A program made the position numbers and the translations under genes. A stretch of DNA of 64,000 nucleotides, taken from Synergistaceae bacterium (GTDB lineage: Bacteria; Synergistota; Synergistia; Synergistales; Synergistaceae). Where the stretch lies: NCBI GenBank assembly GCA_021372895.1, contig JAJFTP010000078.1, forward strand, positions 36,703-100,702. Direction: 5' to 3'. The notes beneath the pieces are model-generated. The model worked only from the letters and a program-made list of their open reading frames with translations, was not told the origin of the DNA and made no database searches. Positions 1-8,063 of the stretch are shown in pieces. How positions within the stretch are numbered: the stretch's first letter is position 1; the number at the start of each line of letters is the position of its first letter.

Positions 1-426
1 TCATTTGCATTCTTTCTGTTGCTCTTTATAGCTGCGCTTACTTCTGCTATCTCCCTTCTTGAAGTTGTTGTTACCTATGGAATCGACCAGCTTAAGCTCA
101 GCCGTGCAAAGTCAGCCCTTGTTATGGGAATTGCGATCACCATCCTTGGTATTCCATCGGCACTTTCAGTTGGCGGACATATCCCGCAGATCGCAGGCAA
201 AGATTTCCTCGACGTTGCTGACTTTATAACGAACAACGTAGTCATGCCGCTCGGGGGACTCTTTATTGCTGTTTTTGTCGGTTGGTTCTGGGCTGATGGA
301 GCAAAGGCCGAGATTACAGATAACGGGAAGAGAGTATTCCCGATGTACATGGTATGGCTCTGGATCTGCCGCGTAGTTGCTCCTGTCTGTATTGCTGCTA
401 TATTCATAACAGGGCTTAGGTGGTAA
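1..426 (+). CDS. Sodium-dependent amino acid transporter (NSS/SNF family), C-terminal part, cut by window edge
   Basis: The open frame enters from the left edge and stops at 424-426, so only about the last 141 residues are present. The protein is hydrophobic, with transmembrane stretches separated by short loops. It aligns by eye with the end of the complete NSS transporter at 38920-40332: both share the block around VMPLGGLFIA/FMPLGGLFIA and a preceding TYGID/VEVPTVW segment. NSS proteins import amino acids by Na+ symport across the inner membrane. Its place just upstream of a glycine riboswitch and the glycine reductase genes makes glycine a likely substrate, but that is inferred from context only. 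A terminator follows, so it is probably transcribed separately from grdX. Confidence 0.85.
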   Translation, partial: SFAFFLLLFIAALTSAISLLEVVVTYGIDQLKLSRAKSALVMGIAITILGIPSALSVGGHIPQIAGKDFLDVADFITNNVVMPLGGLFIAVFVGWFWADGAKAEITDNGKRVFPMYMVWLWICRVVAPVCIAAIFITGLRW

Positions 427-467
427 CCTGCAGGATCGATCCCCGGAATTAACTATAACGATCTAGG

Positions 468-497
468 GCCGCAGTTGACAAGACTGCGGCTCTTGTT
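468..497 (+). terminator. Rho-independent terminator of the NSS transporter gene
   Basis: A 7-bp GC-rich stem (GCCGCAG at 468-474, CTGCGGC at 484-490) is followed by the T-rich run TCTTGTT. It separates the transporter gene from the riboswitch-led grd operon. Confidence 0.75.
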
Positions 498-520
498 ATA
501 CTTGTCATAATCATCTGGAT

Positions 521-620
521 GAAAGCAGCAAGAGAGTTCCTGCCGTTGGAACGTCAGGACGCCGAAGGGGCAAGGCCGTAAGGGTTGAAACTCTCAGGCA
601 TAAGGATTGCTGCCGGACAG
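521..620 (+). promoter_or_regulatory. Glycine riboswitch (single recognisable aptamer)
   Basis: The conserved glycine-aptamer blocks are present in order: GAGAGTT (532-538), GCCGAAGGGGCAA (561-573) and AACTCTCAGGCATAAGGA (589-606). GAGAGTT pairs with AACTCTC, and the closing helix is GCAGCAA (525-531) with TTGCTGC (607-613). Only one full aptamer is visible, although tandem aptamers are common in this class. It lies upstream of grdX-grdE-grdB and is expected to tune their expression to glycine. The expression platform between about 614 and 688 is not obvious. A second copy of TTGCTGC lies at 648-654 and could compete for the P1 strand. Confidence 0.9.
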
Positions 621-688
621 TACTCTGAAACCGACTCTGGCCTGTATTTGCTGCTGGGCGTTTTTAAGAGGACGAAGACAGAGGTATC

Positions 689-1141
689 TTGCCGAAGGGC
701 GGGGTTCCTGTGGTCTTGTCTTCTTTTTCATATTCCTGTATCAGTAATAACCCCGGTCTGACGGGATGCGTCAGCCATTTGGAACTGGTTGACGGCAGTG
801 TTCTTGCAGTGCTTACCGTATCGCGGGACAAGATTCATTCCGGGTGGCGTCTTGCCTCAAATCCTTTTTATGGAAATTTTAAACCAAACCAGCAACCGTA
901 CAGGACTCTGGTCCTATACAGAGACAGGTGCGCTGATAAAGTGTCTGTCGAGTTTGGATCACTCAAACTTATAGAGGATGCTATGGCCGCCTACAGCAAC
1001 TCCGCTGTTCTGCGGCTGCCTGGGGAGTTTTCCGAGCGCATCGACGGAGATTTCAGATATATTGATTTTACTCTTATGGAAGAGACATTCCGCCAGTGCG
1101 GAATGCTCAGTTCTGTCATGGAAAGAACTGCGGGGAGGTGA
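689..1141 (+). CDS. grdX: GrdX family protein
   Basis: This is a 150-residue protein encoded directly upstream of grdE, which is the usual place of grdX in glycine reductase operons. Near the N terminus it carries the ISNNP block expected of the family (ITNNP-like), followed by a short alpha/beta domain. Its biochemical role is unknown. The start is uncertain: TTG at 689 has an AGAGG four bases upstream, while GTG at 710 has GGCGGGG about five bases upstream and would place ISNNP closer to the N terminus. It is the first gene after the glycine riboswitch, with about 90 bp before grdE. Confidence 0.8.
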   Translation: MPKGGVPVVLSSFSYSCISNNPGLTGCVSHLELVDGSVLAVLTVSRDKIHSGWRLASNPFYGNFKPNQQPYRTLVLYRDRCADKVSVEFGSLKLIEDAMAAYSNSAVLRLPGEFSERIDGDFRYIDFTLMEETFRQCGMLSSVMERTAGR

Positions 1142-1231
1142 GGTGTCGAAAAAAACCAAACCCGTAGCTGGAATATAAGACCCAGGATGTTATATGCCAG
1201 AGATGAAACACTGTTTGAAGGGAGGAATTCC

Positions 1232-2527
1232 ATGAAACTGGAACTGCTTAAGGCACATGTAAAGAACATAGCATGGGGCGACAGGACCGTGCTTCTGAAG
1301 GATGGCACACTGCAGGTTTCCAAAGAAGAGCTGTTGTCTCAAGTCAACGACCCGGAGTTATTCAAAAGCGTCAATGCGGATATGGCTCGTCCGGGAGAGA
1401 GTACAAGAATAGTTCCCGTCAAGGATGTCATTGAGCCGCGCTGCAAGGTTGAGGGCGGCGGAGAGGTATTCCCCGGGATGATAAGCGACGTTGAATCCGT
1501 CGGTTCGGGAAAGACTTTTGTCCTCGATGGTGCCGCCGTTGTAACCTGCGGCCGCATAGTCGGTTTCCAGGAGGGCATTGTCGACATGAGCGGCAAGGGT
1601 TCGGAGTACACTCCGTTCTCTAAGACAATGAATGTCGTTCTTGTATTTGAGGCCAAGGAAGGCATCGAGGTATATGCCTATGAAAAAGCGTGCCGTCTTG
1701 CTGGGCTGAAGACAGCGCTCTATCTTGCGAAGTGCGCATACGAAGCAGGTGCGGCGGCGGATGAGGTCAAGAGCTATGAAATCCCCCCATTTGCCGAGAG
1801 CATGAAGGCATACCCCGGGCTTCCCAAGGTTGCGTATCTCTACATGCTTCAGTCGCAGGGACTTCTGCATGACACTTATGTTTACGGAATAGACGCGAAA
1901 AGGATCCTGCCGACGATTATCCATCCGAACGAGACGATGGACGGCGCGATAGTCTCCGGCAACTGCGTTTCTGCCTGTGACAAAAACAGCACGTATACCC
2001 ACCAGAACAACCCTGTCATCCGTTCGCTCTATGAGCGTCATGGCAAGGATATCAACTTTGTGGGCGCAATAATCACGAACGAGAACGTGACCCTTGCAGA
2101 CAAGCGCCGCAGCGCGGCTTACGCTATCAAAATAGCTAAGATGTTCGGCGTGGATGGTCTGGTGATAAGCGAAGAAGGTTTTGGCAACCCTGACGCGGAT
2201 TTGATTATGAACTGCCGTATAGCAGAACAGTCCGGAATCAAGACAACTCTTATTACAGATGAGTACGCGGGACGCGACGGCGCGAGCCAGTCACTTGCGG
2301 ATGCGGCGGTAGAGGCGGATGCCGTGGTCTCTGTCGGCAACGCTAACATGATAATAAATCTCCCTAAGATGGAGAAAATTATCGGTTTCACGGACTATGT
2401 TGACATCATTGCCGGAGGATTCGACGGTTCCCTGAAGGCAGACGGTTCAATCGAAGTAGAACTCCAGGCAATCACAGGATCTACATGCGAGCTTGGTTTT
2501 AATAAGCTCGGTGCGGAAACCTGGTAG
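1232..2527 (+). CDS. grdE: Glycine reductase complex component B, alpha/beta subunit precursor GrdE
   Basis: GrdE is the proprotein of the substrate-specific component B of glycine reductase. In known systems it is cleaved at an internal Cys to give two subunits, one bearing a pyruvoyl group that forms a Schiff base with glycine. The 431-residue product contains the expected cleavage region NCVSACDKN, with the Cys at residue 245, close to Cys242 of characterised GrdE. The start at 1232 was chosen because GGAGG lies eight bases upstream; the frame extends further without a better site. grdB follows after 13 bp with its own GGAGG, so the two are likely translated from one message under the glycine riboswitch. 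Component B hands carboxymethyl-selenol to GrdA, whose gene is not in this window. Confidence 0.97.
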   Translation: MKLELLKAHVKNIAWGDRTVLLKDGTLQVSKEELLSQVNDPELFKSVNADMARPGESTRIVPVKDVIEPRCKVEGGGEVFPGMISDVESVGSGKTFVLDGAAVVTCGRIVGFQEGIVDMSGKGSEYTPFSKTMNVVLVFEAKEGIEVYAYEKACRLAGLKTALYLAKCAYEAGAAADEVKSYEIPPFAESMKAYPGLPKVAYLYMLQSQGLLHDTYVYGIDAKRILPTIIHPNETMDGAIVSGNCVSACDKNSTYTHQNNPVIRSLYERHGKDINFVGAIITNENVTLADKRRSAAYAIKIAKMFGVDGLVISEEGFGNPDADLIMNCRIAEQSGIKTTLITDEYAGRDGASQSLADAAVEADAVVSVGNANMIINLPKMEKIIGFTDYVDIIAGGFDGSLKADGSIEVELQAITGSTCELGFNKLGAETW

Positions 2528-2540
2528 GAGGGATATACCT

Positions 2541-3842
2541 ATGACATACAGAGTAGTTCATTACATCAACCAGTTCTTCGCCGGCATAGGCGGAGAGGAA
2601 AAGGCCGGCATCAGGCCTGAGTCACGTCCAGGTCCCCTGGGGCCCGGCATGGCATTTAAAGCCGTTTTCGGCAAGGATGCCGAAATTGTCGGGACAGTTA
2701 TCTGCGGTGACGGATATTTTGCCGAGAACATGGATAAGGCTACTGATACCGTGATCAAAATGATATCGGAGTTCAAGCCGGATGCCGTTATCGCCGGGCC
2801 TGCTTTCAACGCCGGACGTTACGGAACGGCCTGCGGAGGGGTTTGCGATGCCGTAACGAAGATTCTTGGTATACCTGTGGTAACGGGAATGTATCATGAG
2901 AACCCAGGCGTTGATATGTTCCGCAAGACAGTTTACATCATTGAGACTTCGGACAGTGCTCGCGGCATTAAAGACGCTGTGTCCGCCATGGCAAAATTTC
3001 TTCTGAAGGCGCTCAAGACCGGATCAATCGGCAGTCCCGCCGAAGACGGCTATATGGAGCGCGGGGTGCGTGTAAACTGCTTCTATGATGTTCCCGGTGC
3101 TGAACGTGCCGTTGATATGCTTGTCAAGAAGCTTAAGGGCGAGACGTTCAAGACGGAATACCCGATGCCGCACTTCGACAGGGTCGCCCCTGCGGAGCCG
3201 ATAAAGGATATGAAGAACGCTACAATAGCGCTTGTCACATCCGGCGGGATCGTTCCAAAGGGCAACCCCGACCATATCGAGGCCTCAAGCGCGACGAAGT
3301 TTGGCACTTACAGCATCGCCGGAGTTCAGAGTGCTGACGCGGTAGCCTATGCCACTGCGCACGGCGGATATGACCCGACGTATGCCAACATAGATCCAAA
3401 CAGAGTCCTTCCGATAGATGTGCTCAGAGATATGGAAAAAGCAGGGGAATTCAAAAAACTTTACGACTATTTCTCAACTACCGTAGGAAACGGGACCCCC
3501 GTTGCGAATGCGAAGAAGTTCGGGACCGAGATCGGGGAGAAAATGAAAAAAGACGGGGTTGACGGCGTGATACTGACCTCCACCTGAGGAACCTGCACTC
3601 GTTGCGGAGCAACGATGGTGAAGTCAATAGAAAGCTTTGGGATCCCAGTGGTGCACATTTGCACAATAGTACCTATCTCACAGACAGTCGGAGCAAACAG
3701 AATAGTTCCGGCAGTGGCAATACCGCATCCCCTCGGTGATCCTACGAAGACACCGGAGGAGGAGAAAGTTATCCGCCGTGCAATTCTTGAAAAGGCACTT
3801 AAGGCGCTGCAGACCCCTATATCCGAACAGACAGTGTTCTAA
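2541..3842 (+). CDS. grdB: Glycine reductase component B selenoprotein subunit GrdB (in-frame UGA read as selenocysteine)
   Basis: The frame is interrupted by TGA at 3585-3587 and continues without a shift to TAA at 3840-3842. Read through, the product is 433 residues with Sec at 349 inside the motif U-G-T-C-T-R-C, matching the UxxCxxC signature of GrdB. The downstream part (FGIPVVHICTIVPIS, GANRIVPAVAIPHPLGDP) is typical GrdB C terminus, so this is not a pseudogene or two genes. A hairpin immediately after the UGA (3600-3614) is a plausible SECIS element. GrdB attacks the glycine carbon via its selenol, giving Se-carboxymethyl on the next selenoprotein. GGAGG precedes the ATG at 2541. A hairpin plus T-run follows the gene. 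Confidence 0.97.
3585..3619 (+). promoter_or_regulatory. Selenocysteine UGA codon with adjacent SECIS-like hairpin
   Basis: The in-frame UGA at 3585-3587 is followed by a perfect 7-bp stem, TCGTTGC (3599-3605) with GCAACGA (3609-3615), closed by a GGA loop and extended by ACC (3591-3593) pairing GGT (3617-3619). Bacterial SECIS hairpins lie directly 3' of the Sec codon within the coding sequence, as here. Confidence 0.8.
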
Positions 3843-3855
3843 GGAATAAAAAACA

Positions 3856-3903
3856 GGGCGATCGCTGGGTTATGGCTTGGCGGTCGCCCGGCGGTCTTTT
3901 TTT
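3856..3903 (+). terminator. Probable terminator after grdB
   Basis: GGGCGATCGC (3856-3865) pairs with GCGGTCGCCC (3880-3889). A run of seven T starts at 3897, after a seven-base gap. The gap is longer than ideal, so partial readthrough into grdC is possible. Confidence 0.55.
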
Positions 3904-4019
3904 AATCCAGATATGCGGCACCCTATGTATTATTCAGCGGGGAGCGATAACCTGTTACGAGGGAATTTTTGTCCGCTGACCCATTAAAATTTATTCAAAT
4001 GCTGATGGATAACCTGCCC

Positions 4020-4048
4020 TTGCATAATTGCTCGGCATTTACTTTAAT
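4020..4048 (+). promoter_or_regulatory. Candidate sigma70 promoter of grdCD
   Basis: TTGCAT (4020-4025), 17 bp, TTTAAT (4043-4048). It lies in the 277-bp space between grdB and grdC, which contains no gene. Two patterns frame it: an inverted pair CCCATTAAA (3980-3988) / TTTAATGGG (4043-4051), and a direct repeat GATAACCTG (3946-3954 and 4008-4016). Confidence 0.45.
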
Positions 4049-4119
4049 GGGATAATAAAATTGGAAACAACGGCCTGTATCAGGCATGATATTAATTAAA
4101 TACAGAGAGGACGACCACA

Positions 4120-5658
4120 ATGCCCAATGCAGCAATCAAAGCTACAGCTTATTCGTTGAACCATACCACGGAACTTGCACTCCGTTACGGGAATACCCCG
4201 TTTATTGAGCGGGAGACGCACCCTGATTCAGACTATCTTGCTGAGTTGCCGAAATATGTACAGGACTATGATTCAGCGGCGAGGTATGCGCCGAACCTCA
4301 CATACATAGGAGCTATGGAGATCGATGAATTTGAAGCCAGACAGCATCCATGGTATGTCAACCTTGAACCCGAGGCGAAGCGCTACGGCAGATACGGTGA
4401 AATCATGCCTGAGGATGAAACGATAGGATTTATCGATATATGCGATGTGTTTGACCTTGTGTGGCTTGAGAAAAGCTTCGCAGCATCTGTCAGGGAAAAG
4501 CTGGCCGGGCACCCACTCATGAGAGATGATATACTTGTGCGTCTTGAAGCCGGCCACGACATGGCGGAGATAGAGCATGAAGTCGCAGAATCAGGGGCGC
4601 TTCCCCTGTATGTTGACGGCAAAATTTCAGGATGCAGCAGACGCGGCCATGAATTTGACCCCAACCTTACCGCCTACGAACTTCTTGTCAATATGACATC
4701 CAAGGCAAGCGCGGTCCTTTCACTGCTGCACCTCATAAAAAACAGCGGATTAAAACCGGAGGACATTGATTTTGTAATAGAATGCTCCGAAGAGGCAGCC
4801 GGCGACATGAACCAGCGCGGAGGCGGCAATTTCGCGAAAGCGATCGCTGAGATAGCAGGTTGTGTTAACTCGTCAGGATGCGATATCCGCGGCTTCTGTG
4901 CGGGGCCAGTTAATGCTGTGCTTGCCGGAGCGTCCATGGTGGCTGCCGGTGCAAGGAAGAACGTAGCGATCATAGCCGGAGGAGCGATCCCCAAGCTCTA
5001 CATGAACAGCCGGGACCATGTTAAAAAAGGCCTTCCCGCGCTTGAAAACTGCCTTGGTTCTTTCGGCGTGCTCATAGTTCCTGATGACGGGACCCTTCCT
5101 GTGATACGCCTTGACACCATAGGCAAGCATACTGTCGGTGCCGGAGCTTCCCCGCAGACAGTGACAAGCGTCCTTACATGGGAGCCGCTCCAGAAAGTTG
5201 GGCTTACCTTCACAGACGTTGACAAATACGCACCCGAACTACACAATCCGGAGATAACACTTCCGGCCGGGGCGGGCAATGTTCCTGAAGCAAACTACAA
5301 AATGATAGCGGCTCTGGCTGTCATGAAGAAGCAGATAGAAAAGACCGATATGATGAGTTTCATCAAAAAACACGGAATGATCGGTTTTGCCCATACACAG
5401 GGGCATATTCCCTCAGGCGTTCCATTTATGGGACACGCTGCCGACGCCATAATGGCAGGTAAAATGAACAGGGCCATGATCATTGGCAAGGGAAGCCTGT
5501 TCCTCGGAAGACTTACGAACCTTGCCGACGGAGCATCTTTCCTCATTGAGAAGCCTGCGCCCATAAAGGCGGAAGCTGCCGGCGGAGTTACACGCGAAGA
5601 GGTCCGCGAACTCATACTTGATGCCCTCGGAGAACTTGCCGGCGGTCTGAAGCAGTAA
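4120..5658 (+). CDS. grdC: Glycine reductase complex component C, beta subunit GrdC
   Basis: GrdC is one of two subunits of component C, which receives the carboxymethyl-selenide from GrdA, forms an enzyme-bound acetyl thioester and releases acetyl phosphate. The 512-residue length is normal for GrdC and the fold is thiolase/FabH-like. Recognisable blocks include the segment around SEEAAGDMNQRGGGN, followed by CVNSSGCDIRGFCAGP with its conserved Cys residues, and the C-terminal HTQGHIPSGVPFMGHA. ATG 4120 has AGAGGACG upstream. grdD begins 12 bp after the stop. Separation from grdB by a hairpin and a putative promoter suggests grdCD may be transcribed partly on its own. Confidence 0.95.
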   Translation: MPNAAIKATAYSLNHTTELALRYGNTPFIERETHPDSDYLAELPKYVQDYDSAARYAPNLTYIGAMEIDEFEARQHPWYVNLEPEAKRYGRYGEIMPEDETIGFIDICDVFDLVWLEKSFAASVREKLAGHPLMRDDILVRLEAGHDMAEIEHEVAESGALPLYVDGKISGCSRRGHEFDPNLTAYELLVNMTSKASAVLSLLHLIKNSGLKPEDIDFVIECSEEAAGDMNQRGGGNFAKAIAEIAGCVNSSGCDIRGFCAGPVNAVLAGASMVAAGARKNVAIIAGGAIPKLYMNSRDHVKKGLPALENCLGSFGVLIVPDDGTLPVIRLDTIGKHTVGAGASPQTVTSVLTWEPLQKVGLTFTDVDKYAPELHNPEITLPAGAGNVPEANYKMIAALAVMKKQIEKTDMMSFIKKHGMIGFAHTQGHIPSGVPFMGHAADAIMAGKMNRAMIIGKGSLFLGRLTNLADGASFLIEKPAPIKAEAAGGVTREEVRELILDALGELAGGLKQ

Positions 5659-5670
5659 CGGGTGATTGCC

Positions 5671-6834
5671 ATGGCAGACAAAACAGAGACTAAGCGGATC
5701 ATAGGAGAAGTACTCTCCGAGATAATAGAAGAGGCAAAGGGCGGCGGAGGTAAAAAGATCAGGGTCGGACTCATGGCGTACGGCAGCGAGCTCGGCAGCG
5801 AAGAACTGCTGAGGGGTGCGTGTCTTGCAATGAATAATGACCCTTACCTCAGGGTTGTGCTAATAGGCCCTAAGGTTGGCGGCTATGATGACATGGAGTG
5901 GATAGAAACGCCGGCCTGCGATGCCGACATCGCACACGCGATGGAAAAAGCGCTTGATAATGGCATGATAGCCGGTGCTGTGGCCCTTCACTACCCATTC
6001 CCGCTCGGCGTGACGACCATAGGCAAGGTGCTTACGCCGGCAAGGGCAAAGCCCTGCTTTATCGCCTCGTCTACCGGGGCGTCATCGGCAAATCGCGTCG
6101 ATGCTATGCTGCGCAATGCAATATACGGGATTGCTGCCGCCAAGGCAGACGGAATTGCTGACCCCACAGTCGGGATACTTAACCTCGACGGGGCGCAGAC
6201 AGTCATCCGTGCGCTGCAGAAACTCAGTGCGGGCGGCTACAAAATCAACTTTGGAACCAGCATCCGCAAGGACGGGGGAGCGATACTGCGGGGGAACGAC
6301 CTGCTGGCCGGTGCGGTCGACGTCTGCGTGACCGACACGCTTACCGGCAACGTGCTGATGAAACTCTTCGCGGCATGGAATACCGGCGGAGACTATGAAG
6401 CTCTTGGCTGGGGCTACGGTCCGTCGGCGGGCGAGGGCTGGGACAAGGTCGTCTCGATCATATCCCGTGCATCCGGAGCTCCTGTCATAGCAGGCGCGCT
6501 TTCGCTGAACGCGAGGTGTGTCAGGAACAACCTGCCCGCAATAGTTGTCGCCGAGCTTGAGTCAGCAAAAAAAGCGGGGCTCGTTGAAATTATCGAATCG
6601 CTGCAGCCTAAAAAAGAGGATGAGGCGGAGGATGTCAAAGCTCCTCCCGCAGAGCCCACCGACGAGGAACTCCACGGCATAGATGTCCTTGAGATAGAGA
6701 CCGCCGTCAGGTTCCTCTGGAAAGCCGGTATCTATGCAGAGTCCTCAATGGGCTGCACCGGCCCGGTAATAAAGATGGCAGCAAAGAACGTTGAAAGAGC
6801 TGAAGCTTTACTCAGAGAGAACGGATACCTGTAG
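5671..6834 (+). CDS. grdD: Glycine reductase complex component C, alpha subunit GrdD
   Basis: GrdD is the acetyl-phosphate-forming partner of GrdC. The 387-residue product has the phosphate acetyltransferase-like (PlsX/PTA-type) core, and near its end the motif MGCTGPV with Cys at residue 362, corresponding to the catalytic Cys359 reported for the characterised protein. The start at ATG 5671 is preferred to the in-frame GTG at 5662, as GGGTGA precedes it. The preceding stop is 12 bp away, so translation is probably coupled to grdC. After the stop there is only a hairpin shared with the convergent metQ gene. An acidic, Ala/Pro-rich linker lies around residues 308-330. Confidence 0.95.
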   Translation: MADKTETKRIIGEVLSEIIEEAKGGGGKKIRVGLMAYGSELGSEELLRGACLAMNNDPYLRVVLIGPKVGGYDDMEWIETPACDADIAHAMEKALDNGMIAGAVALHYPFPLGVTTIGKVLTPARAKPCFIASSTGASSANRVDAMLRNAIYGIAAAKADGIADPTVGILNLDGAQTVIRALQKLSAGGYKINFGTSIRKDGGAILRGNDLLAGAVDVCVTDTLTGNVLMKLFAAWNTGGDYEALGWGYGPSAGEGWDKVVSIISRASGAPVIAGALSLNARCVRNNLPAIVVAELESAKKAGLVEIIESLQPKKEDEAEDVKAPPAEPTDEELHGIDVLEIETAVRFLWKAGIYAESSMGCTGPVIKMAAKNVERAEALLRENGYL

Positions 6835-6936
6835 TAAAATGTCAAACGTGCGCCGGTTTGCTGTGAATAACGCGGAGTCCTTTTTGACCGGCAAACGGCT
6901 GCCATAAAGTTGCAGTATAAAAACGTTCAAATAACC

Positions 6937-6959
6937 GAGGGCGGTCAATGACCGCCCTC
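6937..6959. terminator. Perfect hairpin between convergent grdD and metQ
   Basis: GAGGGCGGTC (6937-6946) and GACCGCCCTC (6950-6959) form a perfect 10-bp stem with a 3-base loop. The plus side lacks a T-run; the minus side continues GGTTATTTG. It probably ends transcription of metQ and perhaps grdD. Confidence 0.5.
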
Positions 6960-6998
6960 AACTCGATTAGAGAATAACAGCAAATCATCTGCCACTGT

Positions 6999-7781
6999 CT
7001 AGAACGCAGGAACTACACCCTTCGAAGATAAATTGTCTTTTATGTACTTCTTGACTTCCGGCGAGTTAAACGCTTTCGCAAGAGCTTTGATTTTTGGACT
7101 GTCCTTGTCTCCGCTTCTTACTGCCAGGACCACCGCATAAGGAGAATCCTTATCTTCAAGCGCCAGGGCCTCTTTTGCCGGGTCAAGGCCGGCATCTACC
7201 GCGAAGTTCATGTTGATCACGGAGATCGTCGTATCGGGAAGGCTGCGCGGCAGCTGCGGCGCTTCAAGTTCTATTATTTTCAGTTTGAGCGGGTTTTCAA
7301 CTATGTCACGGGCTGTGAGCTGATTGCCCGGCTTCATCTTGAGCAGGCCCTCACGCTCAAGCAGTTTGTAGGCGCGGAAACCGTTAGTCGGATCGTTGGG
7401 TACTGCGACGACAGCGCCCTTTTTGATGTCCTTCAGCGATGTTATCTTCTTTGAGTAGATACCTATCGGAAGCATGTGTACTTTTATAAGCGGAATGATA
7501 TCAAGTTTCTTTTCTTTCTTCATGTACTCAAGATACGGTATGTGCTGGAAGAAGTTTGCATCGAGCTCCTTGTTCTGCAGTGCGTAGTTGGGCTGCACGA
7601 AGTCAGTGAACTCCTTTATTACAAGTTCATAGCCCTCTTTCTTAAGCCCCTCTTTTGCAACAAGCGCTATGTTCTTTGCGGGGAATGGCGTTACTCCAAG
7701 CACGATTTTTTTGTCTGCGGCTGTGGCACAGGCCGGAATCAGGAGTGCTGCGAGAATTGCGATCATAATTGCTTTTTTCAT
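6999..7781 (-). CDS. metQ: MetQ/NlpA family substrate-binding protein (methionine-type ABC transporter)
   Basis: This is a 260-residue periplasmic or lipid-anchored solute-binding protein of the NlpA/MetQ family, which binds methionine for the MetNI transporter. It begins with a typical signal peptide whose Cys18 (IPAC) may be lipidated. The family blocks VQPNYALQNKELDANFFQH and VPNDPTNGFRAYKLL are clear. The start at 7781 was chosen for its CTCCTC-complement Shine-Dalgarno and the signal peptide; the frame upstream to 7865 is only leader. No metN or metI genes lie nearby, so it is an orphan binding protein here. Its leader carries a promoter, a Met-rich leader ORF and a terminator, suggesting control by methionyl-tRNA or methionine supply. 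Confidence 0.92.
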   Translation of the reverse strand: MKKAIMIAILAALLIPACATAADKKIVLGVTPFPAKNIALVAKEGLKKEGYELVIKEFTDFVQPNYALQNKELDANFFQHIPYLEYMKKEKKLDIIPLIKVHMLPIGIYSKKITSLKDIKKGAVVAVPNDPTNGFRAYKLLEREGLLKMKPGNQLTARDIVENPLKLKIIELEAPQLPRSLPDTTISVINMNFAVDAGLDPAKEALALEDKDSPYAVVLAVRSGDKDSPKIKALAKAFNSPEVKKYIKDNLSSKGVVPAF

Positions 7782-7877
7782 TGTATTTTCCTCCTCAGAT
7801 ATAAGATATATTTTTTGATAAAAACTGCATACCATATTAAGATTTGAAAAACTTCTGCCTCCCATGTGCAGAAAGAT

Positions 7878-7912
7878 AAAAAAAGACCGAGCCCAAAAGA
7901 CCGGGCCCGGTC
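7878..7912 (-). terminator. Intrinsic terminator inside the metQ leader (putative attenuator)
   Basis: On the minus strand GACCGGGCCC (7912-7903) pairs with GGGCTCGGTC (7894-7885), followed directly by seven T. It stands about 100 bp before the metQ start and about 20 bases after the stop codon of the leader ORF. The 5' arm overlaps AGGACC (7914-7909), which can instead pair with GGTCCT (7960-7955) inside the leader ORF. Confidence 0.85.
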
Positions 7913-7931
7913 CTGATGCGGCACAGACTGA

Positions 7932-8015
7932 TCAAACGCCGGCCGTTCCAGGAGAGGACCCACCCTTGCCGCACATTATCATAGACATCATTTCGAATAT
8001 ACAGGCATTGTTCAT
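7932..8015 (-). CDS. Methionine-rich 27-residue leader peptide of metQ
   Basis: This small ORF, too short for routine calling, starts at ATG 8015 with a very strong Shine-Dalgarno (GGAAGGAGG about seven bases upstream) and ends at TGA 7934-7932. Residues 1-14 read MNNACIFEMMSMIM, so Met occupies positions 9, 10, 12 and 14; the remainder is Gly/Ser-rich (CGKGGSSPGTAGV). It sits between a consensus promoter and an intrinsic terminator upstream of a methionine-binding protein gene. The segment right after the Met codons (TGCGGCA) pairs with TGCCGCA after the stop codon. This is the arrangement of a ribosome-stalling attenuator. It could also be a small protein in its own right. Confidence 0.65.
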   Translation of the reverse strand: MNNACIFEMMSMIMCGKGGSSPGTAGV

Positions 8016-8063
8016 GGTGTTTCCTCCTTCCCTTTGAGCCGGTTTTTTTATTAAGCTGCTGAG

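Noticed and set aside
1358..2041. 227-codon open frame on the minus strand
   Set aside because: Antisense to grdE, with no start context or recognisable domain.
3585..3842. grdB as a frameshifted or truncated pseudogene
   Set aside because: The frame continues perfectly through UGA and the UxxCxxC motif is the known signature.
6999..8015. Selenocysteine readthrough from the metQ leader ORF into metQ, as both are in the same frame
   Set aside because: The segment between passes through a GC-rich terminator and has no SECIS-like context; metQ has its own SD and signal peptide.
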